Below the pieces are notes generated by a model, which searched no databases, was not told the origin of the DNA, and saw only the letters and a program-made list of their open reading frames with translations. Shown here piece after piece: positions 35,896 to 44,691 of a DNA stretch of 64,000 bases. Each line of letters starts with the position of its first letter. Position 1 is the first letter of the stretch. The translations under genes were made by a program, and so were the position numbers. The DNA comes from Meiothermus sp. CFH 77666 (lineage in GTDB: Bacteria > Deinococcota > Deinococci > Deinococcales > Thermaceae), in assembly GCF_017497985.1 (NCBI RefSeq), contig NZ_JAGDFV010000005.1, positions 86,941-150,940 on the forward strand, read 5' to 3'.

Positions 35896-36234
35896 ATGCA
35901 GGAGAATTCTGAAAGCAAGACCTGGGTCGAGGAAATTCAGGTGCAGGGTAGCGAGCTGGTAAGTAAAGTACAGGAGCTGCTGCGCGACGCTACCGCCACA
36001 CGGGTTACCATTTGCAAGCCCAACGGCGAGGAGCTAATTTCCCTGCCGCTTACGGTGGGCGTGCTGGTAGGGGGGTTGCTTACCCTGGCGGCCCCGCGCC
36101 TGGCGGCCATTGGGGCCATTGGGGGGCTGATTGCCCAGTTCAAGCTCAAGGTAGAGCGCCGCAGCGACGGACAGTTAGAAGTGCGAACCCTCGAGGAAGA
36201 ATCCAAGACCGACTTCCCCGACCAGCCCGCTTGA
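35896..36234 (+). CDS. DUF4342-domain protein
   Basis: This 112-residue protein has a soluble helix (EEIQVQGSELVSKVQELLRDA), the core TRVTICKPNGEELISLPLTVG, and a hydrophobic segment with GGLLTLAAPRLAAIGAIGGL, then a charged tail. This fits the DUF4342 family, often small proteins of unknown function with one hydrophobic region. A good ribosome binding site (AGGAGG) precedes the ATG. The stop is directly followed by a dispersed repeat. Confidence 0.75.
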   Translation: MQENSESKTWVEEIQVQGSELVSKVQELLRDATATRVTICKPNGEELISLPLTVGVLVGGLLTLAAPRLAAIGAIGGLIAQFKLKVERRSDGQLEVRTLEEESKTDFPDQPA

Positions 36235-36313
36235 GTTTCGAGTTTCCCGGCGGCCATTGTCCAGAACAAAGATCCTTAGGCCCGGATGGCTCGATATTTG
36301 TGAAGAGCGCTCT
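36235..36313 (+). repeat. Dispersed short repeat, copy B
   Basis: It begins right after the DUF4342 TGA with GTTTCGAGTTTCCCGGCGGC, continues through CATTGTCCAGAACAAAG and ends with GCTCGATATTTGTGAAGAGC followed by GCTCTA. It matches copy A at the left and copy D (inverted) at the right. It lies between two convergent genes. Confidence 0.8.
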
Positions 36314-36320
36314 AAGGCAT

Positions 36321-36647
36321 TCAGGAAATCTGCCGAGGTAAAAGCTCGTCCAGGCTTACTTCCTCAATGCTCCAGTTAGCCTCCACCACCTCGTAATCGG
36401 CCTGGGCCGCGATGAAGTCGGCAGCCTCGCGCAGAATGGTCTCGACCCAGACCCCGTCGTAGCCGATCAGGCTGAAACCCACCACCTCCCAGTCGTGGTC
36501 GTCCTGTCCGGCCAGCCGCGCCGCCGAAACCGGGAAGCGCGAGCGCAAACGCTCAATGGTCGGCTTGACCAGGGCCCGTTTTTCCTTGAGGCTTTTTACC
36601 CAGGGCATCTCGAGGCGTGCAGTATAGAGGCCCAGGTAGGCTTTCAT
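36321..36647 (-). CDS. DUF503 family protein
   Basis: The 108-residue protein has the DUF503 pattern: a beta strand start (AYLGLYTARLEMPWVKSLKE) with the conserved SLKEKRALVKP, and RSRFPVSAARLAGQDDHD, close to the family NVSVAEVxxxD. Its structure class is a small ferredoxin-like fold. Members sit near ribosome-binding factor genes in many genomes, but not here. Leaderless start: CACAAT lies six bases upstream. Confidence 0.82.
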   Translation of the reverse strand: MKAYLGLYTARLEMPWVKSLKEKRALVKPTIERLRSRFPVSAARLAGQDDHDWEVVGFSLIGYDGVWVETILREAADFIAAQADYEVVEANWSIEEVSLDELLPRQIS

Positions 36648-36860
36648 ACCTAGATTGTGCCACATCCTGTCATGGACATCCGATCAACTTCACAGTATCT
36701 GGTACTGCACCAACTTTTGTCGTATCCACAACTTTCAGGGAGACCCAAAGTGGGCGTGGGTGGTCGGGCAAAGGTTGCGGTTCTCAAACGCCTGTCCCCT
36801 AACCCCTGTCCCCCACACGACTGTTCCCATGATATGCATAGTGTTCAGGCAAAGATGGCA

Positions 36861-37676
36861 TTACTCGGGGGAAGGAGTGCTCACCTCGAGCCGTTCCTGT
36901 CCGCTATACACATTGAACGAGCCGCGCAAAAAACCGATCAGGGTTAGGTTGAACTCCCTGGCCAGCTCCACAGCGAGGCTGCTGGGGGCCGAAATGGCCG
37001 CCAGAATGGGGACGCCTGCCGCCAGGGTTTTCTGGGCCAGCTCGTAGCTGGCCCGCCCGCTGACCAGGACGATGTGCTCGGAGAGGGGCAGCCGGTTTTC
37101 CAGCAAGGCCCAGCCTAAAAGCTTGTCCAGGGCGTTATGGCGGCCCACATCTTCGCGCACGGCCAGTAGCTTTCCGCATTTGTCGAACAGCGCTGCTGCG
37201 TGCAGCCCCCCGGTTTGCTGAAAGAGCGCCTGCTGCTGGCTCAGTAGCCTGGGCAACTCGACTATGATCTGGCTCGAGACCCGAAAGCCCGGCTCCAGGG
37301 GCTCGCAGCGCAAGCGCAGGTTTTCCAACCCCGCCCTGCCGCAGACCCCGCAGGCCGAGGTGGTGTAAAAGTGGCGCTCGAGGGGGGCCAGGTTCGGTAG
37401 CGTTGCCGACCCTAGCTCGACGTTCACAATGTTGTACTGCTGGGGTTCGCCCGGGTCGGTGCAGTAGGCCATGCGGCGGATTTGGCTGCGGCTGGCAATC
37501 ACCCCCTCAGCAAACAGGAATCCGGCGGCCAGTTCAAAGTCGTGACCCGGCGTTCGCATGGTTACGGCCAGGATGCGCCTTTCACCCGTGCCCGACTGCA
37601 AGCGGATTTCCAGCGGCTCCTCGGTGACGAGGTGGTCGGGCCTGGCATGGGCCCGTCCGCCCTCAATCCGCAGCAT
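36861..37676 (-). CDS. fdhD: Formate dehydrogenase accessory sulfurtransferase FdhD
   Basis: FdhD transfers sulfur from IscS to the Mo cofactor and is needed for formate dehydrogenase activity. The 271-residue protein has VTEEPLEIRL, TPGHDFELAAGFLFAEGVI, the sulfur-carrying C109-GVC112, VREDVGRHNALDKLLGW and VSGRASYELAQKTLAAGVPI. The ATG at 37676 overlaps the oxidoreductase gene by 14 bases; earlier starts lie well inside that gene. It is the third gene of the operon. Confidence 0.95.
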   Translation of the reverse strand: MLRIEGGRAHARPDHLVTEEPLEIRLQSGTGERRILAVTMRTPGHDFELAAGFLFAEGVIASRSQIRRMAYCTDPGEPQQYNIVNVELGSATLPNLAPLERHFYTTSACGVCGRAGLENLRLRCEPLEPGFRVSSQIIVELPRLLSQQQALFQQTGGLHAAALFDKCGKLLAVREDVGRHNALDKLLGWALLENRLPLSEHIVLVSGRASYELAQKTLAAGVPILAAISAPSSLAVELAREFNLTLIGFLRGSFNVYSGQERLEVSTPSPE

Positions 37677-39927
37677 CCGGGTGGGGGTCTTGGCGCCCCG
37701 GCGGTGGTTGGGTCTGGATGAAGACATAAGCCTCTTTGTAGGCGGGAATTTTGGCTTGCCTCGAGCGCAGATCGGGGTCGAGCAACACATTGCCCTCCGG
37801 CCAGTGTACCTGCACGCTGCCGGGGTATACGTCGGCAGGGAAAACGGTGGCGGACAGTGTGCCAAAAGCGTTGTGCAGCCAGATGCGCTGGCCACTTTTC
37901 AGACCGCGCTTTTCCAGGTCAACGGGGTTCATCAGCACGGCATCGCGGGGAGCGCCGTTGGTGGGGTCGGTGGGTTCGTGCACCATGCTGTTGAACTGCT
38001 TGCCGCGCCGGGTAACCAGGCGAAACGCCCCTTCTGGAACGGGGTTGGCCGGCAGTTTAACCGGCCTGAACCGGGCCCGCCCGTCCGGGGTAGGGCAGAC
38101 CCCGTCCGCGCACAGGCGGGGGCCCCCGTACTGGAAGGCATCGCCTTTCTGGCGAAGGTGCTGGATGCCGTCGTAAAGCGGCACAACCCGGGCAATTTCG
38201 GCCCGCACGGCGGCAGTGTCAGCAAAGCGCACTTTCTCCGCGAGCTCGGGCTTGCACATTCGGGCCACAATTTCCTGAAACACCTGTCCCTCCCAGCGGG
38301 CCTCACCGATGCGCGGGCCGGGGATTTCCGGGCTGTAGATAACCCGGCGCTCGGTGCTGGTCTGGGTGCAGCCGCCGGAAATCTCGTAGCGGGTCTGAGC
38401 GGGGAGCAGTATTACCTCTTCGGCGGGTTCGACCAGCATCTGCGAGGAGAGCACGATGTCCTGGTGTACGCGCAAGGGCACCTGGGCCAGGCGGGCCTCG
38501 GCCTGGGCAGGGCTGGGCAGGGTTTCCAGGAAGTTGCCCCCCAGGCTCCACAAGACCTCGAGGTTCCCCTCGAGCATCTCCGTTACGGTCAGGCCCGGCT
38601 GGGAAGGCACCGCAAAGCCCCATTGCTGGGCCAGGGCCGCCGCCGTCTCGGGGTTAATGGGTACGCCCCCCGGAAACACCGAGGCATAGGCCCCCATCTC
38701 GGCCCCGCCCTGCACCCCCGAGTGGCCCCGGATGGGCATCAGGCCAGCGCCTTCACGCCCCAGGTAGCCCCGTGCCAGCCCCAGGTTGATGATGCTCTGC
38801 ACGGTATCCTCGCCCGTGGTGTGCTGGGTGATGCCCATGCTCCAGACCAGTACGGCCTTCTCGGCCCTGGCCAGCAGCAGAGCGAACTCGAGCATCTCCG
38901 CGCGGCTGGCCCCGGAAAGCTGCTCGAGCTCTTCCCAGGGGGTTGCCATTACCTGGGCCTTCACCGCTTCAAAGCCCCGGGTGTGCTCGGCAATGAAGCT
39001 GTGGTGGAGCCAGTCCTGCTCGATCAGGTGCCGCAGGGTTCCGGCGAGAAAAGCGCTGTCGCCCCCCGGCTGAACCCGGAAGAAGCGGTCGGTAATCCGG
39101 GTGCCAAATAGCGCACTCTCGGGGTCGGAGGGAATCCAGTAGTGCTGCATGGCCGGTTCCAGGTATGGGTTTACACACACCACCTGGGTTCCGGCCTTTT
39201 TCGCGTAGTAAAGATACTTCATCATGACCGGCTGGTTGACCGCCGGGTTGGAGCCCAAAAACACCACCAGGTCGGTGCCAATCAGGTCGCGGTAGCTGCA
39301 GGTGGTCGCGGCCACACCCAGCGACTCCTTGAGCGCTACCGTGCTGGGGCTGTGGCAGATACGGGCGGCGTTGTCTATGTTGTTGCTACCCAGGGCCCGC
39401 ACCGCTTTCTGGACTACGTAATAGGTCTCGTTGGGGGTGCCCCGGCTGGTCAGATAGAAGCCCATCCTGTGCGGCGGCGTTTTGCACAGCTTCCAGGCAA
39501 TACGATCCAGGGCTTCGTCCCAGCTGATGCGGGTGAACCCGGCCTCCCCCTTGCGGCGGCGCATAGGGTAGGGGAGACGGCCCAGCGCCCGCAGCTCGGC
39601 AGAGCTTTTGCTGCGTAGGTGCTCTACATCCGCCAACTGCTGGGTGTCCAGCGGCCCCATGGTGTTGAGCCGCAGGAGCCTGAGCCGGATATTGCAGAGG
39701 TGAACCCCCTTAATGGTCCAGTCCCGTAGGCCGCTGGTGCCCAAAGCACAGCCGTCGCAGACCCCTTCTTGCAGGATGCGCCAGGCATACTCGAGGTTGT
39801 CGGCGTTCTCGGCCAGGGCTCGGAAGACCTCGAGGAAATTATTGGGCTTCTGTAGCCCCAGCCCAAAAGGCCGCAGGCTCACCCACGTTTCAGGGCTCCA
39901 CCCTTTTTTCACCGGCCTGAGTGCCAC
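37663..39927 (-). CDS. Molybdopterin oxidoreductase, FdhF/YdeP-like alpha subunit
   Basis: The 754-residue Mo-bisMGD enzyme family member has three N-terminal Cys (C57, C60 in CDGC; C78 in LCNIR) in place of the classical CxxCxxxC-n-C, C191 in NAARICHSPSTVALK at the position of the Mo-ligating Cys/SeCys, then LVVFLGSNPAVNQPV and a C-terminal molydopterin-dinucleotide domain. There is no twin-Arg signal, so it is likely cytoplasmic. The substrate is unknown: formate is suggested by the coupled fdhD. Close homologues include E. coli YdeP, an acid-resistance factor. The GTG start has GGAGG. Confidence 0.88.
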   Translation of the reverse strand: MALRPVKKGWSPETWVSLRPFGLGLQKPNNFLEVFRALAENADNLEYAWRILQEGVCDGCALGTSGLRDWTIKGVHLCNIRLRLLRLNTMGPLDTQQLADVEHLRSKSSAELRALGRLPYPMRRRKGEAGFTRISWDEALDRIAWKLCKTPPHRMGFYLTSRGTPNETYYVVQKAVRALGSNNIDNAARICHSPSTVALKESLGVAATTCSYRDLIGTDLVVFLGSNPAVNQPVMMKYLYYAKKAGTQVVCVNPYLEPAMQHYWIPSDPESALFGTRITDRFFRVQPGGDSAFLAGTLRHLIEQDWLHHSFIAEHTRGFEAVKAQVMATPWEELEQLSGASRAEMLEFALLLARAEKAVLVWSMGITQHTTGEDTVQSIINLGLARGYLGREGAGLMPIRGHSGVQGGAEMGAYASVFPGGVPINPETAAALAQQWGFAVPSQPGLTVTEMLEGNLEVLWSLGGNFLETLPSPAQAEARLAQVPLRVHQDIVLSSQMLVEPAEEVILLPAQTRYEISGGCTQTSTERRVIYSPEIPGPRIGEARWEGQVFQEIVARMCKPELAEKVRFADTAAVRAEIARVVPLYDGIQHLRQKGDAFQYGGPRLCADGVCPTPDGRARFRPVKLPANPVPEGAFRLVTRRGKQFNSMVHEPTDPTNGAPRDAVLMNPVDLEKRGLKSGQRIWLHNAFGTLSATVFPADVYPGSVQVHWPEGNVLLDPDLRSRQAKIPAYKEAYVFIQTQPPPGRQDPHPDAAD

Positions 39928-39949
39928 TCTATGCCTCCAGTAGGTGGCT

Positions 39950-40651
39950 TTATTCTAAAGCCCTATCCGAGGTGTGTTTTGTAAGCGCGGGTTGAGATTT
40001 TACCGACAAACCTGCCTGGTAGTTCAGCCAGTTGCCCTTCCAGTCAAAGTATTCCAGCGCTCCCAGGCGTTTCTTATAGTCGTACTCGGAGGGTTCCTGG
40101 TAGGCATAACCCGGATAGTAAAACGCCTTGCCTCGCTCCAGCGAGAAGCGAATAGAGAGCAAAATCATCAGGATGCCCAGGCTGCGCCTGGCATAGGCGG
40201 GGTCGAAGCACTGGTAGACGCTGGAAGTGGCCTGCGCCCCTTCATCCAGATAGCTGATGCCCACCAGACGGCCCTGGTGGTGCAGGGTCAGGCTATGGCA
40301 GCGGCAGGGAATACGGGCCGGACGGCGCGAAACAAAGTTGTAGATGCTCTCGGGAATGTTCTGGGAAAAGCGCTGCTTATGCCGCTCGAACAGCGCTTCT
40401 ACCTGAGCGTTCACGAAGGCCGGTTGCAGCTTGAACTGCAAGTCGCGGTTCCGCTTCAGTATCCGCCGCTGGCTCTGGCTGGGGCGATAGCGGGCCAGGC
40501 GTATCCGAAGGGGAAGCACGGTGTGGTTTTGCAAGCGGCTGTAGCGAAAGAAATACACCCCAAAGTGCCGCCAGCCCTGCGCCCAGAGCGCATCCATCTG
40601 CTCAGGGGCGACGTCGGCAGCCAGAAAATACTCATCCAGGTGGGGCGGCAT
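39950..40651 (-). CDS. ATE/Bpt-like aminoacyl-tRNA--protein transferase, cysteine-poor
   Basis: Bpt and Ate1 add Leu or Arg to N-terminal acidic or basic residues of proteins, marking them for ClpAP-type degradation. This 233-residue protein shows the C-terminal domain pattern: PLRIRLARYRPSQSQRRILK, YNFVSRRPARIPCR, LVGISYLDEG, SSVYQCFDP and the ending YAYQEPSEYDYKKRLGALEY. The N-terminal Cys motif is absent and the CxxC part before PLR reads RYSRLQNHTVL. It forms an operon start with the Mo enzyme and fdhD (22-base gap). Confidence 0.8.
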   Translation of the reverse strand: MPPHLDEYFLAADVAPEQMDALWAQGWRHFGVYFFRYSRLQNHTVLPLRIRLARYRPSQSQRRILKRNRDLQFKLQPAFVNAQVEALFERHKQRFSQNIPESIYNFVSRRPARIPCRCHSLTLHHQGRLVGISYLDEGAQATSSVYQCFDPAYARRSLGILMILLSIRFSLERGKAFYYPGYAYQEPSEYDYKKRLGALEYFDWKGNWLNYQAGLSVKSQPALTKHTSDRALE

Positions 40652-40864
40652 GTTTTATTCAGCATACGAGATCGACTGACCTCCGCTTCATCACCCTCCC
40701 GTGGTGTGTGTACCGGGGCGGATGGACGGGTAGTGGCATCTAGGGTTTTTGAGCAAAAACCTCATCCCTTGAAAGCGTCTCCCCTGGGTGTTTTCGGGGG
40801 CCAGGGCCTCCACTGTAAGCCATGCGCGTGTGGTCGGCTGTTGAGCAAGCCTACCGTGGGTGAC

Positions 40865-41929
40865 CTAAACCGACTTCAGGTGGGCGTGAAACAGCGGGTC
40901 AAATACCTCGGGTTTTTCCATGTGGGGGGAGTGGCCGGTGTCGGGAATGACCTCTTCGCGGAAGGTGCCTCCACGGGCTTTGTACTGCTCGAGCACATAC
41001 CGGGTCTGGCCCACCATCGGTTGCGGGGGGTGTACCTCGTCGCCGGGCCAGCCGGGAACCACGCCCAGCTTGCCCAGGGTGCCCATGTTGAAGAGGCTCA
41101 TATCGCTCACAATCTGATCCTCGGCACCGCGCACCCAGAGGATGGGGGGCTTAACGGGCGCCGCTAGCATCCTCTCCACGCTGTCACCGATGTACCTGGG
41201 CGAGATAGCGTTGGCCGGGCCCCACCTGCCTGGGGCCACCCCTGGCCAATGGGGCGAGGCTTCCAGGTCGCCGGGATACCTGTCCGGCCCAATCTTCTCG
41301 GAGAGCACCCCCGAGAGCAGCGCCTCCTCGCGGGGGTGCCGGAAGGGCGGCTTCCAGTAGAAGCTGTTCATGACGGTGCGGGGAGAAGCCTGGTACTCGG
41401 TACCGCGATAACCCTCGGCAATCAGTTTAGCGAACTCGGGGTTGACAATGCCGCCCCCCGAGCCGGCAAAATCTGGGGCGCAAGGGGTTCCCTGGATGTC
41501 CCTGGTGCCACCAAAGCCAAAGGGCGAGCCCGGTGCAACCACGGTAGCCGTGTAGATCCGCTCAGGGGCAGCCGCCAGCAGGGCCCAGACCACGCTGCCC
41601 CCCAGCGAGTGGCCGGCCACATGAAAGCGGGCGTAGCCCAGCATGTCCATCAGGCTGAGCAGGTCGTCCACCCAGTCCATGCAGCCCCGGATGGCGTCTA
41701 CCAGCTTGTCTTCGGTGTCGCCGTAGCCCCGCAGGTCGGGCGCAATGGCGCGGAAGCCAGCAGGCAGGGCCAGCATGGTTTCTTCCCAGAAGGTGCTGCT
41801 GCTGGCGTTGCCGTGTATCAAAAGCACCGGAATGCCATCGGCAGCTCCCCGTAGCAGGACGTGCATCTTCAGTCGCGGGGTCTCGATCATCTTGGACAAA
41901 ATGCCTGGCAGGTTAGGGATGGAACCCAT
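40865..41929 (-). CDS. Alpha/beta hydrolase
   Basis: The 354-residue protein has an oxyanion-hole strand LLIHGNASSSTFW, the nucleophile elbow GHSLGG (S108), an acid in GAEDQIV and the His in DTGHSPHMEKPE. The large insertion (about 140-230) forms the cap. It could act on esters, epoxides or lactones; substrate unknown. RBS AAGGAG at good distance. It lies alone between BamA and the ATE operon; the 213 bases after it carry an AT-rich hairpin only. Confidence 0.85.
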   Translation of the reverse strand: MGSIPNLPGILSKMIETPRLKMHVLLRGAADGIPVLLIHGNASSSTFWEETMLALPAGFRAIAPDLRGYGDTEDKLVDAIRGCMDWVDDLLSLMDMLGYARFHVAGHSLGGSVVWALLAAAPERIYTATVVAPGSPFGFGGTRDIQGTPCAPDFAGSGGGIVNPEFAKLIAEGYRGTEYQASPRTVMNSFYWKPPFRHPREEALLSGVLSEKIGPDRYPGDLEASPHWPGVAPGRWGPANAISPRYIGDSVERMLAAPVKPPILWVRGAEDQIVSDMSLFNMGTLGKLGVVPGWPGDEVHPPQPMVGQTRYVLEQYKARGGTFREEVIPDTGHSPHMEKPEVFDPLFHAHLKSV

Positions 41930-42030
41930 GGGACACTCCTTTAGGTTTGATTTGCTTGATTTTACCGGGCTTCTGTTACAAACTTGTTACCCTTAGAGAA
42001 GAGCATTCTCTGCAAAGATAGAGCCACCGG

Positions 42031-42086
42031 TGTCGGAGATCTCTTGTCCAGAACAGAACAATGGCCGCCTTGATGGGCGGCCATTG
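42031..42086 (-). terminator. BamA terminator hairpin carrying repeat copy C
   Basis: CAATGGCCGCC and GGCGGCCATTG form an 11-bp perfect stem with a 6-base loop; on the minus strand TTCTGTTCTGGACAAG follows. The right arm plus tail equals the left part of the dispersed short repeat (GGCGGCCATTGTTCTGTCCAG). It lies 29 bases after the bamA stop. Confidence 0.65.
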
Positions 42087-42114
42087 TGCGGCCCAAACCA
42101 AAACAAATCTGGTA

Positions 42115-44691
42115 TCAGAACCCAAGTCCCAGCCGCAGCGCGAAACGCCCGGTGGGGTTGCGCTGGCTGAAGCCATAATCCAGTCGGATGGGCGGCAGAA
42201 TGGCGCCCAGCAGGTCGAGGTTGATTTGCAAACCCACCCCTACCCCCAGGAAAAAGGCGTCAAGATCGGCAGGGGCTGGCCACATGCGGCCAAAATCGGT
42301 AAACACAAAGCCATAGATGTTGGTTCCGCCAGTTGGGCTCAGGCCAAAATCGTAGCCATACTCGAGGGTGCCGTTGAGTACGGTGGTTCCCTTGTCCAGA
42401 AAGCGGGGGTCGTAACCGCGCAGGGTGGTGATGTCGGTGCTGTTGCCGCCCAGGCTGAACTTCTGGCTGTCCTGCGCTGTACCCAAAATGGTTCCAAACG
42501 AAAGCCGCAGGCTAATGGCCTGACGGGCCGCCTGGTCAATCTGGAAGTAGTTTCGGCCCGTCACCACCACCGGCACATACTGGGTCACATCGCCGCCTTT
42601 GGGAAAGGTAATACCGTAGCCGGTGCTGAGGTTGACCGAGAAGCCCTGGGTGGGGAAGGTGGGGCTATTCAGGGTGCTGTAGGTGGCTCCCAGATTGAGC
42701 GTAATGGCCTGGAACTCACGCACGTTTTGCTCAAACTTGCTCTGCGCATCTTGCAACAACGCATTGCTGCAAGCGGTGTCCTCGGCAACCGGAGGGTTGG
42801 CTTTGTTACCCGAATCCGGCACCTTGACCAGGCATCGGGGGCGGTTGGCATCGTTAACTTCCAGCAAGGGAATATTCCATTCCCAACCCAGACCTGCCGA
42901 AAGCCGCAGGTTGGGGAAGTCACGGCTCAGAGGGCGGGAAACCGAGAAATTGATGCCGGTTTTGCGCTCGGTGTACTGCCAGATTGAGGTCTGATCTTTG
43001 TCGTCAATAATTCCGTCGCCGTTCAGGTCTGGGGTATTGCCGTTGTACTGCTGCTGCAGCGGAAAGTTGATATTGGCCTGTGGCTGGCTGTACACACTGA
43101 CCCCAAACGAGGTGCGCACGTCCTTGAAGTCGGCAAAATCAAGGTAAACCCAGGGAATTCGGTAGGAGGCACTGAAGGTCAGGAACTGACCCGCATCGTT
43201 GGGGTTGATGCCCAGGGTCACATTGTACTGATGGGCCAGCCCCCACAGGTTGGTATCGCTGATACCAATGCTGCCTTCCCAACCCGTCAGGCTGCTCCAC
43301 GATATCCCGGGAATGAAGCTCCCGGTCTGGGCTTCGCGAAAGCTCAGCACGATGATGATGTCTTCAGGTTTTTCGCCTTGCTGGGGCCGCACCCCTGGGG
43401 GTTCGCGCAGCAACCCGGTGCGAAGAATGTTGGTAATGCCCTGCCGCAAGGCGTTCACCGAGAACAGGCTGCCTACGGGAGGCATTTCGCGTAGAAACAC
43501 GCTGGGGTCGGTGCGGGTCAGGGCAGGCTCGATGCGGTAACCCGCAATCCGGAGCTCACGCAACCGCTGCACATAAACCCCTTCGCGGAAGGTGATGTCG
43601 GGCTGGCCCACCAGGTCGAAACCTGCATCGCGGTATTCCCGCAGGACTCGAGCGAAGTCTTCGTTGGCCAGGGCCGGGTTGTATTCATCGCCGGGTTTGA
43701 GGCGGAGCCTGGCCAGCAGTTTTTCGGTAGGAATGGCCGTATTGCCTTCAATGCGAACCTCGCGGATAGCTCCAAAGCGCTGTTCGCCCGCCTGAAAGTT
43801 CAGACGCACCCCATCCGGGCTTACCCGCTCGGGTCGGAAGTCAATCACCCGGCTGATGCTACGGGATAAGGTATTAACCCCGTCCAGGATCCGGTCAAGG
43901 TTGAAGGGATCGCCCACCTTGAGGCCCAGCGCACTGACATCCACTCCTCGAGCGTTGATCTCGGCAATTTTGAGCTCGCTAAACGCTACCCGAAGCACGC
44001 CGTCTACCAGGGCGGTGCGGGCCAGGTCTACCCCACTGCCCCGGAAACCGGCTGCAGCATACACATCGCCGGTACGGCCCACCGCATCGCGGAAACGCTC
44101 GAAGGAGAAGCGCCCATTCTCCACCACCGGTTGAAAGAGGGGCTCGAGGCGCTCTTTGGGTACGTAGGTGGCAGCTCCAACCTCCACCGACTTCAGTTCG
44201 GGGTTCTCCTCAATGTTGAAATTTAGCTCCACCCCACCGGCCACATCCCTGGCTTCCGGGGTAATTTTGGGCTCAAATGGAAAACCTTCGTTGCGATAGA
44301 TGCGGGCCAGGGCCTGAGCGGCCTCGGTGGCCTTTTTAGGGTTAAATACCGAACCAACCCCAATGGCTTGCTCGGTTTCCAGGTAGCGCAGCACGTTGGC
44401 TTCGGGAAAGGCTTTGGATGATGCCGTAACCTTGGTAATAGCCGGGTTGGTCGTGACCTCCACTACCAGTTTGTTGCCATCCAGACGAACCCTGGCATCC
44501 CGGAAGTAGCCTGTACCCAACACGGCAGCCCGGGCCTGTTCCAGGTCGCCGGGTTCATCGCCCACTCCAAAAGGCAGTGAGATGCGCACCAGCGCAGCCA
44601 GCACGGTATCGGTACCCCGCACCTCCACCTCCTCGATGGGGGCCGCCAGGGCCATACCCAGCAACATCACGAGGGGAAATAATCGCTTCAT
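42115..44691 (-). CDS. bamA: Outer-membrane assembly protein BamA/Omp85
   Basis: This is the Omp85-type insertase of the outer membrane. The 858-residue protein has a signal peptide (cleavage near ALAA), about six POTRA-like repeats (residues about 20-480), e.g. RFGAIREVRIEGNTAIPTEK and GDEYNPALANEDFARVLREY, and a C-terminal 16-stranded barrel ending in the aromatic signal RLGLGF. A Ca-binding-type loop (DLNGDGIIDDKD, about residue 555) interrupts the barrel. The start ATG is weak; one at 44703 is possible. It shares its 3' region with a TPR gene upstream. Confidence 0.92.
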   Translation of the reverse strand: MKRLFPLVMLLGMALAAPIEEVEVRGTDTVLAALVRISLPFGVGDEPGDLEQARAAVLGTGYFRDARVRLDGNKLVVEVTTNPAITKVTASSKAFPEANVLRYLETEQAIGVGSVFNPKKATEAAQALARIYRNEGFPFEPKITPEARDVAGGVELNFNIEENPELKSVEVGAATYVPKERLEPLFQPVVENGRFSFERFRDAVGRTGDVYAAAGFRGSGVDLARTALVDGVLRVAFSELKIAEINARGVDVSALGLKVGDPFNLDRILDGVNTLSRSISRVIDFRPERVSPDGVRLNFQAGEQRFGAIREVRIEGNTAIPTEKLLARLRLKPGDEYNPALANEDFARVLREYRDAGFDLVGQPDITFREGVYVQRLRELRIAGYRIEPALTRTDPSVFLREMPPVGSLFSVNALRQGITNILRTGLLREPPGVRPQQGEKPEDIIIVLSFREAQTGSFIPGISWSSLTGWEGSIGISDTNLWGLAHQYNVTLGINPNDAGQFLTFSASYRIPWVYLDFADFKDVRTSFGVSVYSQPQANINFPLQQQYNGNTPDLNGDGIIDDKDQTSIWQYTERKTGINFSVSRPLSRDFPNLRLSAGLGWEWNIPLLEVNDANRPRCLVKVPDSGNKANPPVAEDTACSNALLQDAQSKFEQNVREFQAITLNLGATYSTLNSPTFPTQGFSVNLSTGYGITFPKGGDVTQYVPVVVTGRNYFQIDQAARQAISLRLSFGTILGTAQDSQKFSLGGNSTDITTLRGYDPRFLDKGTTVLNGTLEYGYDFGLSPTGGTNIYGFVFTDFGRMWPAPADLDAFFLGVGVGLQINLDLLGAILPPIRLDYGFSQRNPTGRFALRLGLGF

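Noticed and set aside
36648..36860. Possible riboswitch or Moco motif before fdhD-region genes
   Set aside because: The 213 bases have no conserved riboswitch core that I could recognise, and they lie after fdhD rather than before the operon.
40743..40760. AT-rich hairpin GGTTTTTGAGCAAAAACC after the alpha/beta hydrolase
   Set aside because: The stem is followed by no T-run and lies over 100 bases from the gene end. It may be chance.
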